Source: Ectopseudomonas chengduensis
GTDB lineage: Bacteria > Pseudomonadota > Gammaproteobacteria > Pseudomonadales > Pseudomonadaceae
DNA: 64,000 bases
Reading direction: 5' to 3'
Assembly: GCF_015712065.1 (NCBI RefSeq)
Contig: NZ_JACFYZ010000005.1
Span: 248,001-312,000 of the forward strand
In this document: positions 27,814 to 35,745 of the stretch, piece after piece
Layout: each line of letters begins with the position of its first letter
Numbering within the stretch: position 1 is the first letter of the stretch
Notes under the pieces: generated by a model
What the model was told of the DNA's origin: nothing
The model's database searches: none
The model's input: only the letters and a program-made list of their open reading frames with translations
Translations under genes and position numbers: made by a program

Positions 27814-30033
27814 TCATTTGCGCAACAAGCGCAGGCCGTTGAACACCACCATCAGGCTCACGCCCATATCGGCGAACACGGCCATCCACATGGTCGCCTC
27901 GCCCACCAGGGTCAGGGCCAGGAAGATCGCCTTGATGCCCAGGGCCAGGACGATGTTTTGTACCAGGATGGCGTGGGTCTGCCGCGACAGACGAACGAAG
28001 GCCGGAATCTTGCGCAAATCGTCGTCCATCAATGCCACGTCAGCGGTCTCGATAGCGGTATCGGTACCGGCGGCGCCCATGGCGAAGCCGATTTCGGCCC
28101 TGGCCAGCGCCGGGGCATCGTTGATGCCATCGCCGACCATGCCGACCACCCTGCCTTGCGCCTGACGCGCCTCGACCCAGGCCAGCTTGCCCGCCGGCAG
28201 CAGATCACCGCGCGCTTCATCGACACCGACCTGTTCAGCGATAGCTGCCGCGGTATGGGCGTTATCACCACTGAGCATGCAGGTGCGCACACCCAGTTCG
28301 TGCAATTCGGCGACCGCCTCGCGGCTGTTCTGGCGCACCGTGTCGGCCACAGCGAAGAGCATCAGTGCGCGCTGTTCGTCGCACAGCACCACCACGCTCT
28401 TGCCCTGGCGTTCCAGTACCTCCAGGCGCTCTTCCAATTGCGCCGAGCACAGCCCGAGATCTTCGACCAGGCGATGGTTGCCCAGATAAAGCAGCCTGCC
28501 ATCGATCCGCCCTCGAATACCCTGCCCCGGCAGCGCCGCAAAATCCTCGACCTCACGCAAGGTCTGCCCCTGCTCCACTGCGTGCCGGGCCAACGCCCGG
28601 GAAACCGGGTGATCCGAGCGCGCGGCCAGGCTCGCCGCCCAAGTGGCGTGCAGCGGTTCATCCACTTCCAGCAAGTGCAGGCTGTCGGTCTGCACCGGCT
28701 TGCCATGGGTCAGCGTGCCGGTCTTGTCCAGCGCCAGCAGGGCCAGATGCCGGCCATTTTCCAGGTAGACGCCGCCCTTGATCAGGATGCCCTTGCGTGC
28801 GGCGGCCGCCAGGCCACTGACGATGGTCACCGGGGTGGAAATCACCAGCGCACAGGGGCAGGCCACCACCAGCAGGACCAGGGCGCGGTAGACCCAGTCG
28901 AGCCAGGCGCCACCGATGACCAGCGGCGGCACCACGGCCACCGCCAGGGCGAAGGCGAACACCACCGGGGTATAGATGCGCGAGAACTGATCGACGAAAC
29001 GCTGGGTCGGCGCGCGCGAGCCCTGCGCCTCCTCCACCGCATGGATGATGCGTGCCAGGGTGGTATCGCGTGCCGTCGCGCTTACGCGGAACTCCAGCGA
29101 GCCCGCCTCGTTGATGGTGCCAGCGAACACCGCGTCGCCCACACGCTTTTCCACCGGCAGGCTTTCCCCGGTGATCGGCGCCTGATTGACCGTCGAGCTG
29201 CCGCCGACCACCTCGCCATCGAGACTGATGCGCTCACCGGGGCGCACACGCACCACCGCGCCCAGCCCGACAGCCTGCACGTCGATCTCCTGCCAACTGC
29301 CATCGGCCTGCTGCACGGTAGCGCGCGGCGGCGCCAGATCCATCAGCCCGCGAATCGCATTGCGCGCCCGATCCAGCGAACGCGCCTCGATCAATTCGGC
29401 CAGGGTGAACAGCACCATGACCATCGCCGCTTCCGGCCACTGACCGATCAGCACCGCGCCGGTCACGGCGATGCTCATCAGGGCATTGATATTGAGGTTG
29501 CGGTTCTTCAGGGCGATCCAGCCCTTCTTGTAGGTGTTCAGCCCGCACATCAGGATGGCGGCAACGGCCAGCAGTGCCACCAGCCAGTCGGGGCCGAGCC
29601 CGGCGAAATGCACGATTTCCGAAGCAGTTGCCACCCCACCAGCCAGCGCCAGCGGCCACCACGGTTTTTTTGCCGGTGCAGCAGCCGGCTGCTGCGCAGT
29701 GCGATCATTTTCGACCTGCGGGGTGAACCCCAGCGCGCGGATGGCCGGCAGCACCTGCGCCAGCATTCCCTCGTCATGACTGACGGTGAGCACGCGCTGC
29801 AGCAGATTGAAATGCAGACCGGCCACGCCCGGTAGCCGACCCAGCGCGTCACGAATCAGGCGCTCTTCCGTGGGGCAATCCATCTGCTCGATGCGAATAC
29901 GGGTATTGCACGCGCCCGTCAGCGCGGCGTCCGCTGGCTGCGGCACGGCCTCGTGATTGTGTCCAGCGTGATCGTGGACATGCTCAGGGTGAGCAAGTGG
30001 CTGTTGGTGCGAGTGATCGCAGCAGCGGCTCAT
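27814..30033 (-). CDS. cadA: Heavy-metal P1B-type ATPase (CadA/ZntA family)
   Basis: A 739-residue pump that exports Zn(II)/Cd(II)/Pb(II) across the inner membrane. The N-terminus is histidine-rich (HSHQQPLAHPEHVHDHAGHN, metal-binding tail), followed by one HMA domain with MDCPTEE near residue 51. Hydrophobic segments follow, then the transmembrane metal site CPC (VACPCALVISTPVTI), the phosphorylation site DKTGTLT and the hinge MVGDGINDAPALARA. The CPC type and the MDCPTEE motif favour divalent Zn/Cd and not copper. It is divergent from cadR with a MerR-type operator between them, and the DUF3703 remnant follows. Induction by cadmium or zinc through CadR is inferred. Confidence 0.95.
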   Translation of the reverse strand: MSRCCDHSHQQPLAHPEHVHDHAGHNHEAVPQPADAALTGACNTRIRIEQMDCPTEERLIRDALGRLPGVAGLHFNLLQRVLTVSHDEGMLAQVLPAIRALGFTPQVENDRTAQQPAAAPAKKPWWPLALAGGVATASEIVHFAGLGPDWLVALLAVAAILMCGLNTYKKGWIALKNRNLNINALMSIAVTGAVLIGQWPEAAMVMVLFTLAELIEARSLDRARNAIRGLMDLAPPRATVQQADGSWQEIDVQAVGLGAVVRVRPGERISLDGEVVGGSSTVNQAPITGESLPVEKRVGDAVFAGTINEAGSLEFRVSATARDTTLARIIHAVEEAQGSRAPTQRFVDQFSRIYTPVVFAFALAVAVVPPLVIGGAWLDWVYRALVLLVVACPCALVISTPVTIVSGLAAAARKGILIKGGVYLENGRHLALLALDKTGTLTHGKPVQTDSLHLLEVDEPLHATWAASLAARSDHPVSRALARHAVEQGQTLREVEDFAALPGQGIRGRIDGRLLYLGNHRLVEDLGLCSAQLEERLEVLERQGKSVVVLCDEQRALMLFAVADTVRQNSREAVAELHELGVRTCMLSGDNAHTAAAIAEQVGVDEARGDLLPAGKLAWVEARQAQGRVVGMVGDGINDAPALARAEIGFAMGAAGTDTAIETADVALMDDDLRKIPAFVRLSRQTHAILVQNIVLALGIKAIFLALTLVGEATMWMAVFADMGVSLMVVFNGLRLLRK

Positions 30034-30064
30034 GGCAAATCTCCGTCAGGTATCTATTGCCGAG

Positions 30065-30092
30065 TACACACCCTGTAGTCACTATAGGGTCA
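30065..30092. promoter_or_regulatory. CadR operator and MerR-type promoter of the ATPase gene
   Basis: A near-perfect dyad at 30070-30090 has arms ACCCTGTAG and CTATAGGGT around a three-base centre. On the minus strand it sits between TTGACC and TGTACT with a 19-base spacer, the over-long spacing that MerR-family activators correct by twisting DNA. This predicts CadR-dependent, metal-induced transcription of the ATPase gene and probably autoregulation of cadR. Confidence 0.8.
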
Positions 30093-30112
30093 AGCACCTA
30101 CGGAGCGATCCC

Positions 30113-30565
30113 ATGAAAATCGGAGAATTGGCGAAAAAGGCCGGCTGCCGGGTAGAGACCGTACGCTACTACGAACGCGAAGGTCTGCTGCCGGCGCCCG
30201 CACGCAGCGAGGGCAACTACCGCCTGTACGGCGCCCAGCACCTGGAACGTCTGGTGTTCATCCGCAATTGCCGGACGCTGGACATGACCCTGGAAGAGAT
30301 TCAACGACTGCTGGCTCTGCGTGACCTGCCCCACGAGAGCTGCGCCGGTATCAACAGCCTGGTAGACGAACATATCGAGCATGTTCAGGCGCGCATCGAC
30401 AGCCTGCAGGCGCTACGTGATCAACTCACCGAGTTGCGCGACCGTTGCAACGACCCCAAGGGGGCGGAAGACTGCGGCATCCTGCGCCAGCTCAACGTCA
30501 GCGGCGGTGTGCAACTGCTACCGGACGATGGCCATACCCATGTCGGCAAGAGCCACTCGCATTGA
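30113..30565 (+). CDS. cadR: Cd(II)/Pb(II)-responsive MerR-family regulator
   Basis: A 150-residue MerR-family activator. The winged helix-turn-helix is at residues 1-70 (MKIGELAKKAGCRVETVRYY then EREGLL), followed by a dimerisation helix. Metal-binding cysteines fit the CadR pattern: C77 (PHESCAG), C112 (LRDRC) and C121 (AEDCGIL), and the tail is histidine-rich (HTHVGKSHSH), as in P. putida CadR. It is divergent from the P-type ATPase gene and shares its operator. The ATG at 30113 gives the canonical N-terminus; an in-frame extension upstream would cross the operator. Confidence 0.93.
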   Translation: MKIGELAKKAGCRVETVRYYEREGLLPAPARSEGNYRLYGAQHLERLVFIRNCRTLDMTLEEIQRLLALRDLPHESCAGINSLVDEHIEHVQARIDSLQALRDQLTELRDRCNDPKGAEDCGILRQLNVSGGVQLLPDDGHTHVGKSHSH

Positions 30566-30625
30566 TGAACTACGCTTGCTGAGCATCGCTGCGGCATACC
30601 GCCGAGCGCTCAGGGAGAAATGAAC

Positions 30626-30961
30626 ATGTCTGGAAAGTTCGAGCTGAAGAAGGCCAAAGACGGTCAGTTCCACTTCAACCTGCTGGCGACCAATGGCCAG
30701 CCCATCCTCAGCAGCGAGATGTACAAGGCCAAGGACTCGGCGCTTAACGGCATCGAGTCGGTGAGGAAGAACTCACAACGCGAGGGCGCCTTCGAGATCA
30801 AGACCTCGAGCAACGATAAACACTACTTCCTGCTCATGGCCACCAACGGCCAGGTGGTCGGGCAAAGTCAGATGTATGCCAGCGCCGCCAGCTGCAAGAG
30901 CGGCATCGAGTCGGTGCAAAAAAATGCACCGAGCGCGGTGATCGACGACCAGACGAGTTAG
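30626..30961 (+). CDS. YegP-family protein with two DUF1508 repeats
   Basis: A 111-residue protein built of two DUF1508 repeats of about 50 residues: FELKKAKDGQFHFNLLATNG with QPILSSEMY, and FEIKTSSNDKHYFLLMATNG with QVVGQSQMY. Each ends in a G-IESV helix. Function unknown; the repeats occur in small basic or neutral proteins across bacteria. Two ATGs six bases apart are possible: GGGAG at 30613-30617 is two bases from the first and eight from the second, so 30626 is chosen. Its stop overlaps the stop of the convergent SdiA-regulated-domain gene by four bases. Confidence 0.88.
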   Translation: MSGKFELKKAKDGQFHFNLLATNGQPILSSEMYKAKDSALNGIESVRKNSQREGAFEIKTSSNDKHYFLLMATNGQVVGQSQMYASAASCKSGIESVQKNAPSAVIDDQTS

Positions 30962-31872
30962 TCGCCCTGCTTCCTGAACACATAGAACAGGTTCGGCTCA
31001 CTGATCAGGTACAGGTTGCCGTCGTCATCCGTCGCTATTCCCTCGGCCTGCGGCACACTGCGCTGCAGGCCATGCTGGCCACGTAACAGCGACAATGTAC
31101 TGATCGGCTTGCCGTCGGCATTGAGTTCGATTACCAGGCGCGACTCGTCCGACAGCGCCAACAGATGGCCGGTCGCGGCGTCGAAGTCCAGGCTGGAAAG
31201 GTCACGCACGAACAACCGCGCATCGCGCTTCGGGTCGGTATTGACCTGCAGCGCCAGTGGCTTGCTCTCGTCGACATGAGGGAAGCCCAGCACCTCGAAG
31301 ATGCGCACCGGATCGCGCTCCTTGGCCACCAGCAGGCGCTGGTTCCGTGCGTCGTAGGCCAGGCCTTCGAAGCCCTTGTTGCCGTTGAGGCCGATACCCA
31401 GGGATAGCTGCTGGAAATCGGCGGCGTTGAGCACACGACTGTCATCGTCGATACGCACCTTGACCAGACGCTGCTCGCGCTCATCGGCGATCACGTAGAC
31501 GCCAGGCGCGATGTATTCGATGGCTTCAGGGTCGCCGAAGCCTTCGAGATCGATGCTGCGCTTGAGCTCGCCCTGCAGGCTGATCTCGATCACCTTGGCC
31601 GGCTTGTTGGTGACGCTGAACAGGCTGCGGCGATCCGGATCGTAGGTCAGCGCCGACACATCGCTGATATCGGCAATGGGCTTGGCCTCGATCACCACGC
31701 GGTAGTCGCCCAGCCACAGCGACTGATCGCGCCACTGCGCACCATGCTGCCACTCCTGCACGGAGAACCAGGCTCGCTCGAACAGCCGATACTGCTGGCC
31801 CAACACGGCGCCAAGCAACAAGACGAAGAACAGCAGATAGAGCCAGGGGTTTATGGAGAGCAAACGACGCAT
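30958..31872 (-). CDS. SdiA-regulated-domain protein, copy 1
   Basis: A 304-residue membrane-anchored protein. One N-terminal transmembrane segment (WLYLLFFVLLLGAVLG, residues 10-25) is followed by a periplasmic beta-propeller-like domain of the SdiA-regulated family. Signature stretches are DVSALTYDPDRRSLFSVTNK, GFGDPEAIEYIAPGVYVIAD, GNKGFEGLAYD and ALSDESRLVIELN. The C-terminal repeat reads QAEGIATDDDGNLYLISEPN. Function is unknown. A clear paralogue lies two genes upstream, with a YgiW-type gene between them, all on the minus strand. It ends in a four-base convergent overlap with yegP. Confidence 0.87.
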   Translation of the reverse strand: MRRLLSINPWLYLLFFVLLLGAVLGQQYRLFERAWFSVQEWQHGAQWRDQSLWLGDYRVVIEAKPIADISDVSALTYDPDRRSLFSVTNKPAKVIEISLQGELKRSIDLEGFGDPEAIEYIAPGVYVIADEREQRLVKVRIDDDSRVLNAADFQQLSLGIGLNGNKGFEGLAYDARNQRLLVAKERDPVRIFEVLGFPHVDESKPLALQVNTDPKRDARLFVRDLSSLDFDAATGHLLALSDESRLVIELNADGKPISTLSLLRGQHGLQRSVPQAEGIATDDDGNLYLISEPNLFYVFRKQGD

Positions 31873-31894
31873 GATGAATTTCTCTGACTACCAC

Positions 31895-31928
31895 AGAAAA
31901 GCCCGCCACGGGTTTGACGTGGCGGGCA
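31895..31928 (-). terminator. Rho-independent terminator of the YgiW-family gene
   Basis: On the minus strand, GCCCGCCACG and CGTGGCGGGC form a 10-bp stem followed by TTTTCT. It ends transcription after the OB-fold gene and before the downstream SdiA-regulated-domain gene. Confidence 0.8.
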
Positions 31929-31943
31929 GCGGTGAAATCGCGA

Positions 31944-32291
31944 TCAGTTGATCAGCTCGACGCGATCGACATCGATCTCATGACTATTGAGGTCCTTGTC
32001 GACTTCACCGGTCAGGCGCACCTTGGCGGTTTCAGAGACTTTCTGGCCCGGCCAGTCTTCGTCGTCGATTTCGACCTGGATGGTGCCGGTGGCGTCCTTG
32101 AACTCGTAGAGCTCATCCTGCAGGCGCTTGACGATCTGGCCTTCCAGCACAACATGGGTGTCGTCAGCAGTTTCCAGTGCAGCAGCCACAGTAGTGACCT
32201 GCGGGGTGGCGCCAGGGCCGGTGTAACCAGTGGCGAAAGCAGCGGTGCTGAGCAGCGGCAGAACCATCAGAGCGAGAGCGGTACGTTTCAT
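31944..32291 (-). CDS. YgiW/YdeI-type periplasmic OB-fold (BOF) stress protein
   Basis: A 115-residue exported protein. A signal peptide (MKRTALALMVLPLLSTAAFA) is followed by a BOF domain: VAAALETADDTHVVLEGQIV then LYEFKDATGTIQVEIDDEDW and VRLTGEVDKDLNSHEIDVDR, the usual beta-barrel of this family. Enterobacterial relatives help with peroxide, acid or cationic-peptide stress; that role is only inferred here. It lies between two SdiA-regulated-domain paralogues and has its own terminator. Confidence 0.9.
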   Translation of the reverse strand: MKRTALALMVLPLLSTAAFATGYTGPGATPQVTTVAAALETADDTHVVLEGQIVKRLQDELYEFKDATGTIQVEIDDEDWPGQKVSETAKVRLTGEVDKDLNSHEIDVDRVELIN

Positions 32292-32392
32292 GGCGTGAAC
32301 CTCGTTGTTCGTAAGTGACGGGGCCAGATTAGTGCCGCTAGCTGAAGCCAGACTGAATCGCGGCTTAAGCCAAACTGAATCCGCCACTCCAC

Positions 32393-33346
32393 TCAACTGG
32401 GATCCGGCTGCGCCTTGCTGAAGACGTAAAAAAGATTGGGCTCGGCGACGATATAGATGTTGCCCTCTTCGTCCATGGTCACGCCCTCGGCCTGCTTGAT
32501 ACCCTGCTCCAGACCGTTGAGACCGCCGGTAAGGCTGAGAAAGCTGACCGGGTGACCGCTACGATCCAGCTCCAGCAGCATGCGCGACTCGTCGGACAGC
32601 ACCAGTGCGTGGCCAGTGTGCGCATCGATACTCAGCGAAGAAATATCGCGCATTCCCAGATTGCCGTAGTTGAAAGGCTGCATCACGCCAGCAGCACCAT
32701 CCTCGCCAGGAAAAGGCAGGCTGAACAAGCCCATCGGGCTACGCTCCTTGCCCAGCATCAGGCTGCTGCTGCGTGCATCCCAGGCAACGGCTTCGAAGCC
32801 CTTGTTACCCGCTTCGGCAAAGCCCAGGTCGAAGCCGGGGAAATCGGCCGCATCCAGCTCCAGGTCGTCGTCATGCAGGATAAAGGTGGTGAGCTGACGT
32901 CGACGCTCATCGACGATGGCCATGCGCCCGTTGTCCATCATCTCCACCGCTTCCGGATCAGCGAAGCCCTTCAACTGAATACGCCGCAACACCTCACCCT
33001 CACGCGAGAGTTCCACCAGCAGGGGATTCTTGCCCGTGACGGTGAAGAGGGTGCCGGTTACCGGGTTGTAGGTCAGCCCCGAGGTTTCATCTTGTTCCAG
33101 ACCCGACAACGCCTTGGCCTGAATGACCGCACGGTAACCAGGCAGCCAGACGCTGGACAGGCGCTCGACCAACGGCGTACGCCCCTCCTGCCACCAGAGC
33201 AGGGCGCGATCATCCAAATGCTGGGTTTTTACGACCGTGATCACGGCCAGCACGGCTATGCCGGACAACCAGTAACGGGGGCGAGAAAGGCGGGAACGGA
33301 GGGAGGGCATCGGCGACGGCTCGGCTGCTTGATGGCAATCTGACAT
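32393..33346 (-). CDS. SdiA-regulated-domain protein, copy 2
   Basis: A 317-residue paralogue of the gene at 30958-31872. It has an N-terminal anchor (YWLSGIAVLAVITVV, about residues 25-40) and the same propeller signatures: DETSGLTYNPVTGTLFTVTG, GFADPEAVEMMDNGRMAIVD, GNKGFEAVAWD, VLSDESRMLLELD and QAEGVTMDEEGNIYIVAEPN. An alternative start at 33310 (MPSLRSRLSRPRYW) would shorten it by 12 residues, and neither start has a strong ribosome site. Function unknown. It is probably the first gene of a three-gene minus-strand cluster. Confidence 0.85.
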   Translation of the reverse strand: MSDCHQAAEPSPMPSLRSRLSRPRYWLSGIAVLAVITVVKTQHLDDRALLWWQEGRTPLVERLSSVWLPGYRAVIQAKALSGLEQDETSGLTYNPVTGTLFTVTGKNPLLVELSREGEVLRRIQLKGFADPEAVEMMDNGRMAIVDERRRQLTTFILHDDDLELDAADFPGFDLGFAEAGNKGFEAVAWDARSSSLMLGKERSPMGLFSLPFPGEDGAAGVMQPFNYGNLGMRDISSLSIDAHTGHALVLSDESRMLLELDRSGHPVSFLSLTGGLNGLEQGIKQAEGVTMDEEGNIYIVAEPNLFYVFSKAQPDPS

Positions 33347-33393
33347 CCGATGTCTGGAGGAGTTCCGCCGCCTGAAAAGGCGGCGGTCAGAGC

Positions 33394-34059
33394 TTATAGC
33401 ACGGTACTGGTGAAACTACTGTGACCGACCAACTCCAGCACCAGCTCATCGCCCTTGCTCAGCGCACCAACACCGACCGGCGTGCCGGTGAGGATCACGT
33501 CGCCCGGCTGCAGGGCGAAGTGCCCGGCCATGTGCTGGATCATGCTGACGATGGGGTTGAGCATGTCGCGGCTGTTGCCGTCCTGGCGGGTTTCACCGTT
33601 GATCACCAGGCGAATGCCGATATCGGCCAGGTCCTCGATGGCATCGCCAGGCACGAAGGGTGCCAGCACGCAGGCGCCGTCGAAACTCTTGGCGATTTCC
33701 CAGGGATAGCCCTTCTCCTTGAGCCTGGCCTGCACGTCGCGCAGGGTCAGGTCCAGCGCCGGCGCGAAACCGCTGATGGCGTCACGCACTTCTTCGGCAT
33801 CCGGCTTTTTCGACAGTGGCTTGCCGATCAACACGGCGATTTCCGCCTCGTAATGCACCGAGCCGCGATCCTCGGGGATGACAAAGCCACCCTCTAGCGG
33901 CACCACGCAGGAGCCGGGTTTGATGAACAGCAGCGGCTCGGTGGGCACCGGGTTGTTCAGTTCGGCGGCATGCTCGGCGTAGTTGCGGCCGATGCAGACG
34001 ACCTTGCCGAGCGGGAAGTGGACGGTGGTACCGTCGACATACTGGTGCTGATAGCTCAT
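33394..34059 (-). CDS. Fumarylacetoacetate-hydrolase-family protein
   Basis: A 221-residue FAH-fold enzyme. Conserved features are VVCIGRNYAEHAAELNN near residue 20, EPLLFIKPGSCVV, the metal-binding EAEIAVLIGK near 70, and the C-terminal PGDVILTGTPVGVGAL loop. Short FAH proteins of this kind act as acylpyruvases, oxaloacetate decarboxylases or tautomerases, so the substrate is open. The start MSYQHQYVDG was chosen over a longer in-frame extension that lacks family sequence. It is co-directional with and 113 bp downstream of the D-2-hydroxyglutarate dehydrogenase gene. Confidence 0.9.
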   Translation of the reverse strand: MSYQHQYVDGTTVHFPLGKVVCIGRNYAEHAAELNNPVPTEPLLFIKPGSCVVPLEGGFVIPEDRGSVHYEAEIAVLIGKPLSKKPDAEEVRDAISGFAPALDLTLRDVQARLKEKGYPWEIAKSFDGACVLAPFVPGDAIEDLADIGIRLVINGETRQDGNSRDMLNPIVSMIQHMAGHFALQPGDVILTGTPVGVGALSKGDELVLELVGHSSFTSTVL

Positions 34060-34172
34060 CACCGACTCCTGTGTTGTTCGTATTGTGGGCATCGCGGCTT
34101 GTGGCCGGTGCCGTACCTTAACCGACACATGGCCGGATACGAAAACGCCCGCTGTCAGGCGGGCGTCTGCGA

Positions 34173-35564
34173 TCAGGCAAAGATCTTGCCGGGGTTCATG
34201 ATGCCGTTGGGATCGAACACCGCCTTGATCGCTTTCATGCAGGCGATTTCTTCTGGCGAACGGCTGTAGTGCAGGTAGTCGCGCTTGGTCATGCCCACGC
34301 CATGCTCGGCACTGATCGAGCCGTTGTATTTCTGCACGGTCTCGAACACCCACTGGTTGACTACCGCGCACTTGGCGAAGAACTCGTCCTTGGACAGGTT
34401 ATCGGGCTTCAAGATATTCAGATGCAGGTTGCCGTCACCGATATGGCCGAACCACACCACCTCGAAATCCGGGTAGTTGGCTTCGACGATGGCATCGATG
34501 TCCTTGAGGAAGGCCGGCACCTGGCTGACCGTGACGGAGATGTCGTTCTTGTACGGCGTCCAGTGGCTGATGGTTTCGGAGATATATTCGCGCAGCTTCC
34601 ACAGGTTCTGCAGCTGCTGTTCGCTCTGGCTCATCACGCCATCGACCACCCAGCCCTGCTCGACGCAATGCTCGAAGGTTTCCAGCGCCTGGTTGGCCAC
34701 TTCCTCGGTGCTGGCTTCGAATTCCAGCAGCGCATAGAAGGGGCATTCGCTTTCGAACGGTGCGGGGACGTCGCCACGGCCGAGCACCTTGGCCAGCGCC
34801 TTGTCGGAAAAGAACTCGAACGCGGTCAGGTCGAGCTTGCTCTGGAAAGCGTGCAGCACCGGCATGATCGAGTCGAAATCAGCGGTGCCGAGCACCATCG
34901 CGGTGAGGTTCTTCGGCGCGCGATCCAGGCGCATGGTCGCTTCGACCACGAAGCCCAGGGTGCCTTCGGCGCCGATGAACAGCTGACGCAGGTCATAGCC
35001 AGTGGCGTTCTTGATCAGGTCCTTGTTCAGCTCCAGCAATTCGCCGGTGCCGGTCACGACCTTCAGGCCGGCCACCCAGTTGCGGGTCATGCCGTAGCGA
35101 ATCACCTTGATCCCGCCGGCATTGGTGCCGATATTGCCGCCAATCTGGCTGGAGCCGCTGGAGGCGAAATCCACCGGGTAATACAGGCCTTTCTCTTCGG
35201 CGAACAGCTGCAACTGCTTGGTCACCACGCCCGGCTGGCACACCGCCGCGCGGTCGTATTCGTTGAACGAGAGAATCTGGTTCATGTAGTCGAACGCCAC
35301 CACCACTTCGCCATTGGCCGCGACCGCAGCCGCCGACAAACCGGTTCGGCCACCGGACGGCACCAGGGCGACCTTGTGCGCATTGGCCCAACGCACGATG
35401 GCCTGCACCTGCTCGGTAGTCTTGGGGAAGACGATTGCAGAGGGCGCCGGGGCGAAATGCTTGGTCCAGTCCTTGCCATAGGCCTCGAGGGAATCGGCGT
35501 CGGTCAGTACCTTGCCGGGTTCAACCAGGGTCTTCAGCTCTTCGATCTGGGCAGGGGTGGTCAT
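34173..35564 (-). CDS. FAD-linked D-2-hydroxyglutarate dehydrogenase-type oxidoreductase
   Basis: A 463-residue FAD-binding PCMH/GlcD-family dehydrogenase. The FAD domain contains VALVPSGGRTGLSAAAVA near residue 61-78 and the family stretch GGNIGTNAGGIKVIRYGMTR near 138-157. The C-terminal cap holds GHIGDGNLHLN and ends with the active-site EHGVGMTKRDYL. It is divergent from serA. In Pseudomonas stutzeri a D2HGDH of this type removes the D-2-hydroxyglutarate that SerA makes from 2-oxoglutarate, and so drives serine synthesis; the divergent pairing here supports that role but does not prove it. Confidence 0.88.
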   Translation of the reverse strand: MTTPAQIEELKTLVEPGKVLTDADSLEAYGKDWTKHFAPAPSAIVFPKTTEQVQAIVRWANAHKVALVPSGGRTGLSAAAVAANGEVVVAFDYMNQILSFNEYDRAAVCQPGVVTKQLQLFAEEKGLYYPVDFASSGSSQIGGNIGTNAGGIKVIRYGMTRNWVAGLKVVTGTGELLELNKDLIKNATGYDLRQLFIGAEGTLGFVVEATMRLDRAPKNLTAMVLGTADFDSIMPVLHAFQSKLDLTAFEFFSDKALAKVLGRGDVPAPFESECPFYALLEFEASTEEVANQALETFEHCVEQGWVVDGVMSQSEQQLQNLWKLREYISETISHWTPYKNDISVTVSQVPAFLKDIDAIVEANYPDFEVVWFGHIGDGNLHLNILKPDNLSKDEFFAKCAVVNQWVFETVQKYNGSISAEHGVGMTKRDYLHYSRSPEEIACMKAIKAVFDPNGIMNPGKIFA

Positions 35565-35745
35565 CTACGGAACTCTCAAAGGATTCATGGTCGCCCTGAG
35601 AACCATTCAGGTCGCAACCGAGCATTGAAAAAGGCGAACATGCTAGCATACGCACCCCGTGAATCGAGCCATGCAGCGATCTGCGGGCGCCGGCTGAGTT
35701 TCTCAGCCCTTCCCTGACAACATCCCGTGGGACACAGGTACTCCG

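Noticed and set aside
27589-29835. Long plus-strand open frame opposite the P-type ATPase (748 codons)
   Set aside because: It is rich in H, Q and R as antisense frames of GC-rich genes are, and it contradicts the clear ATPase motifs.
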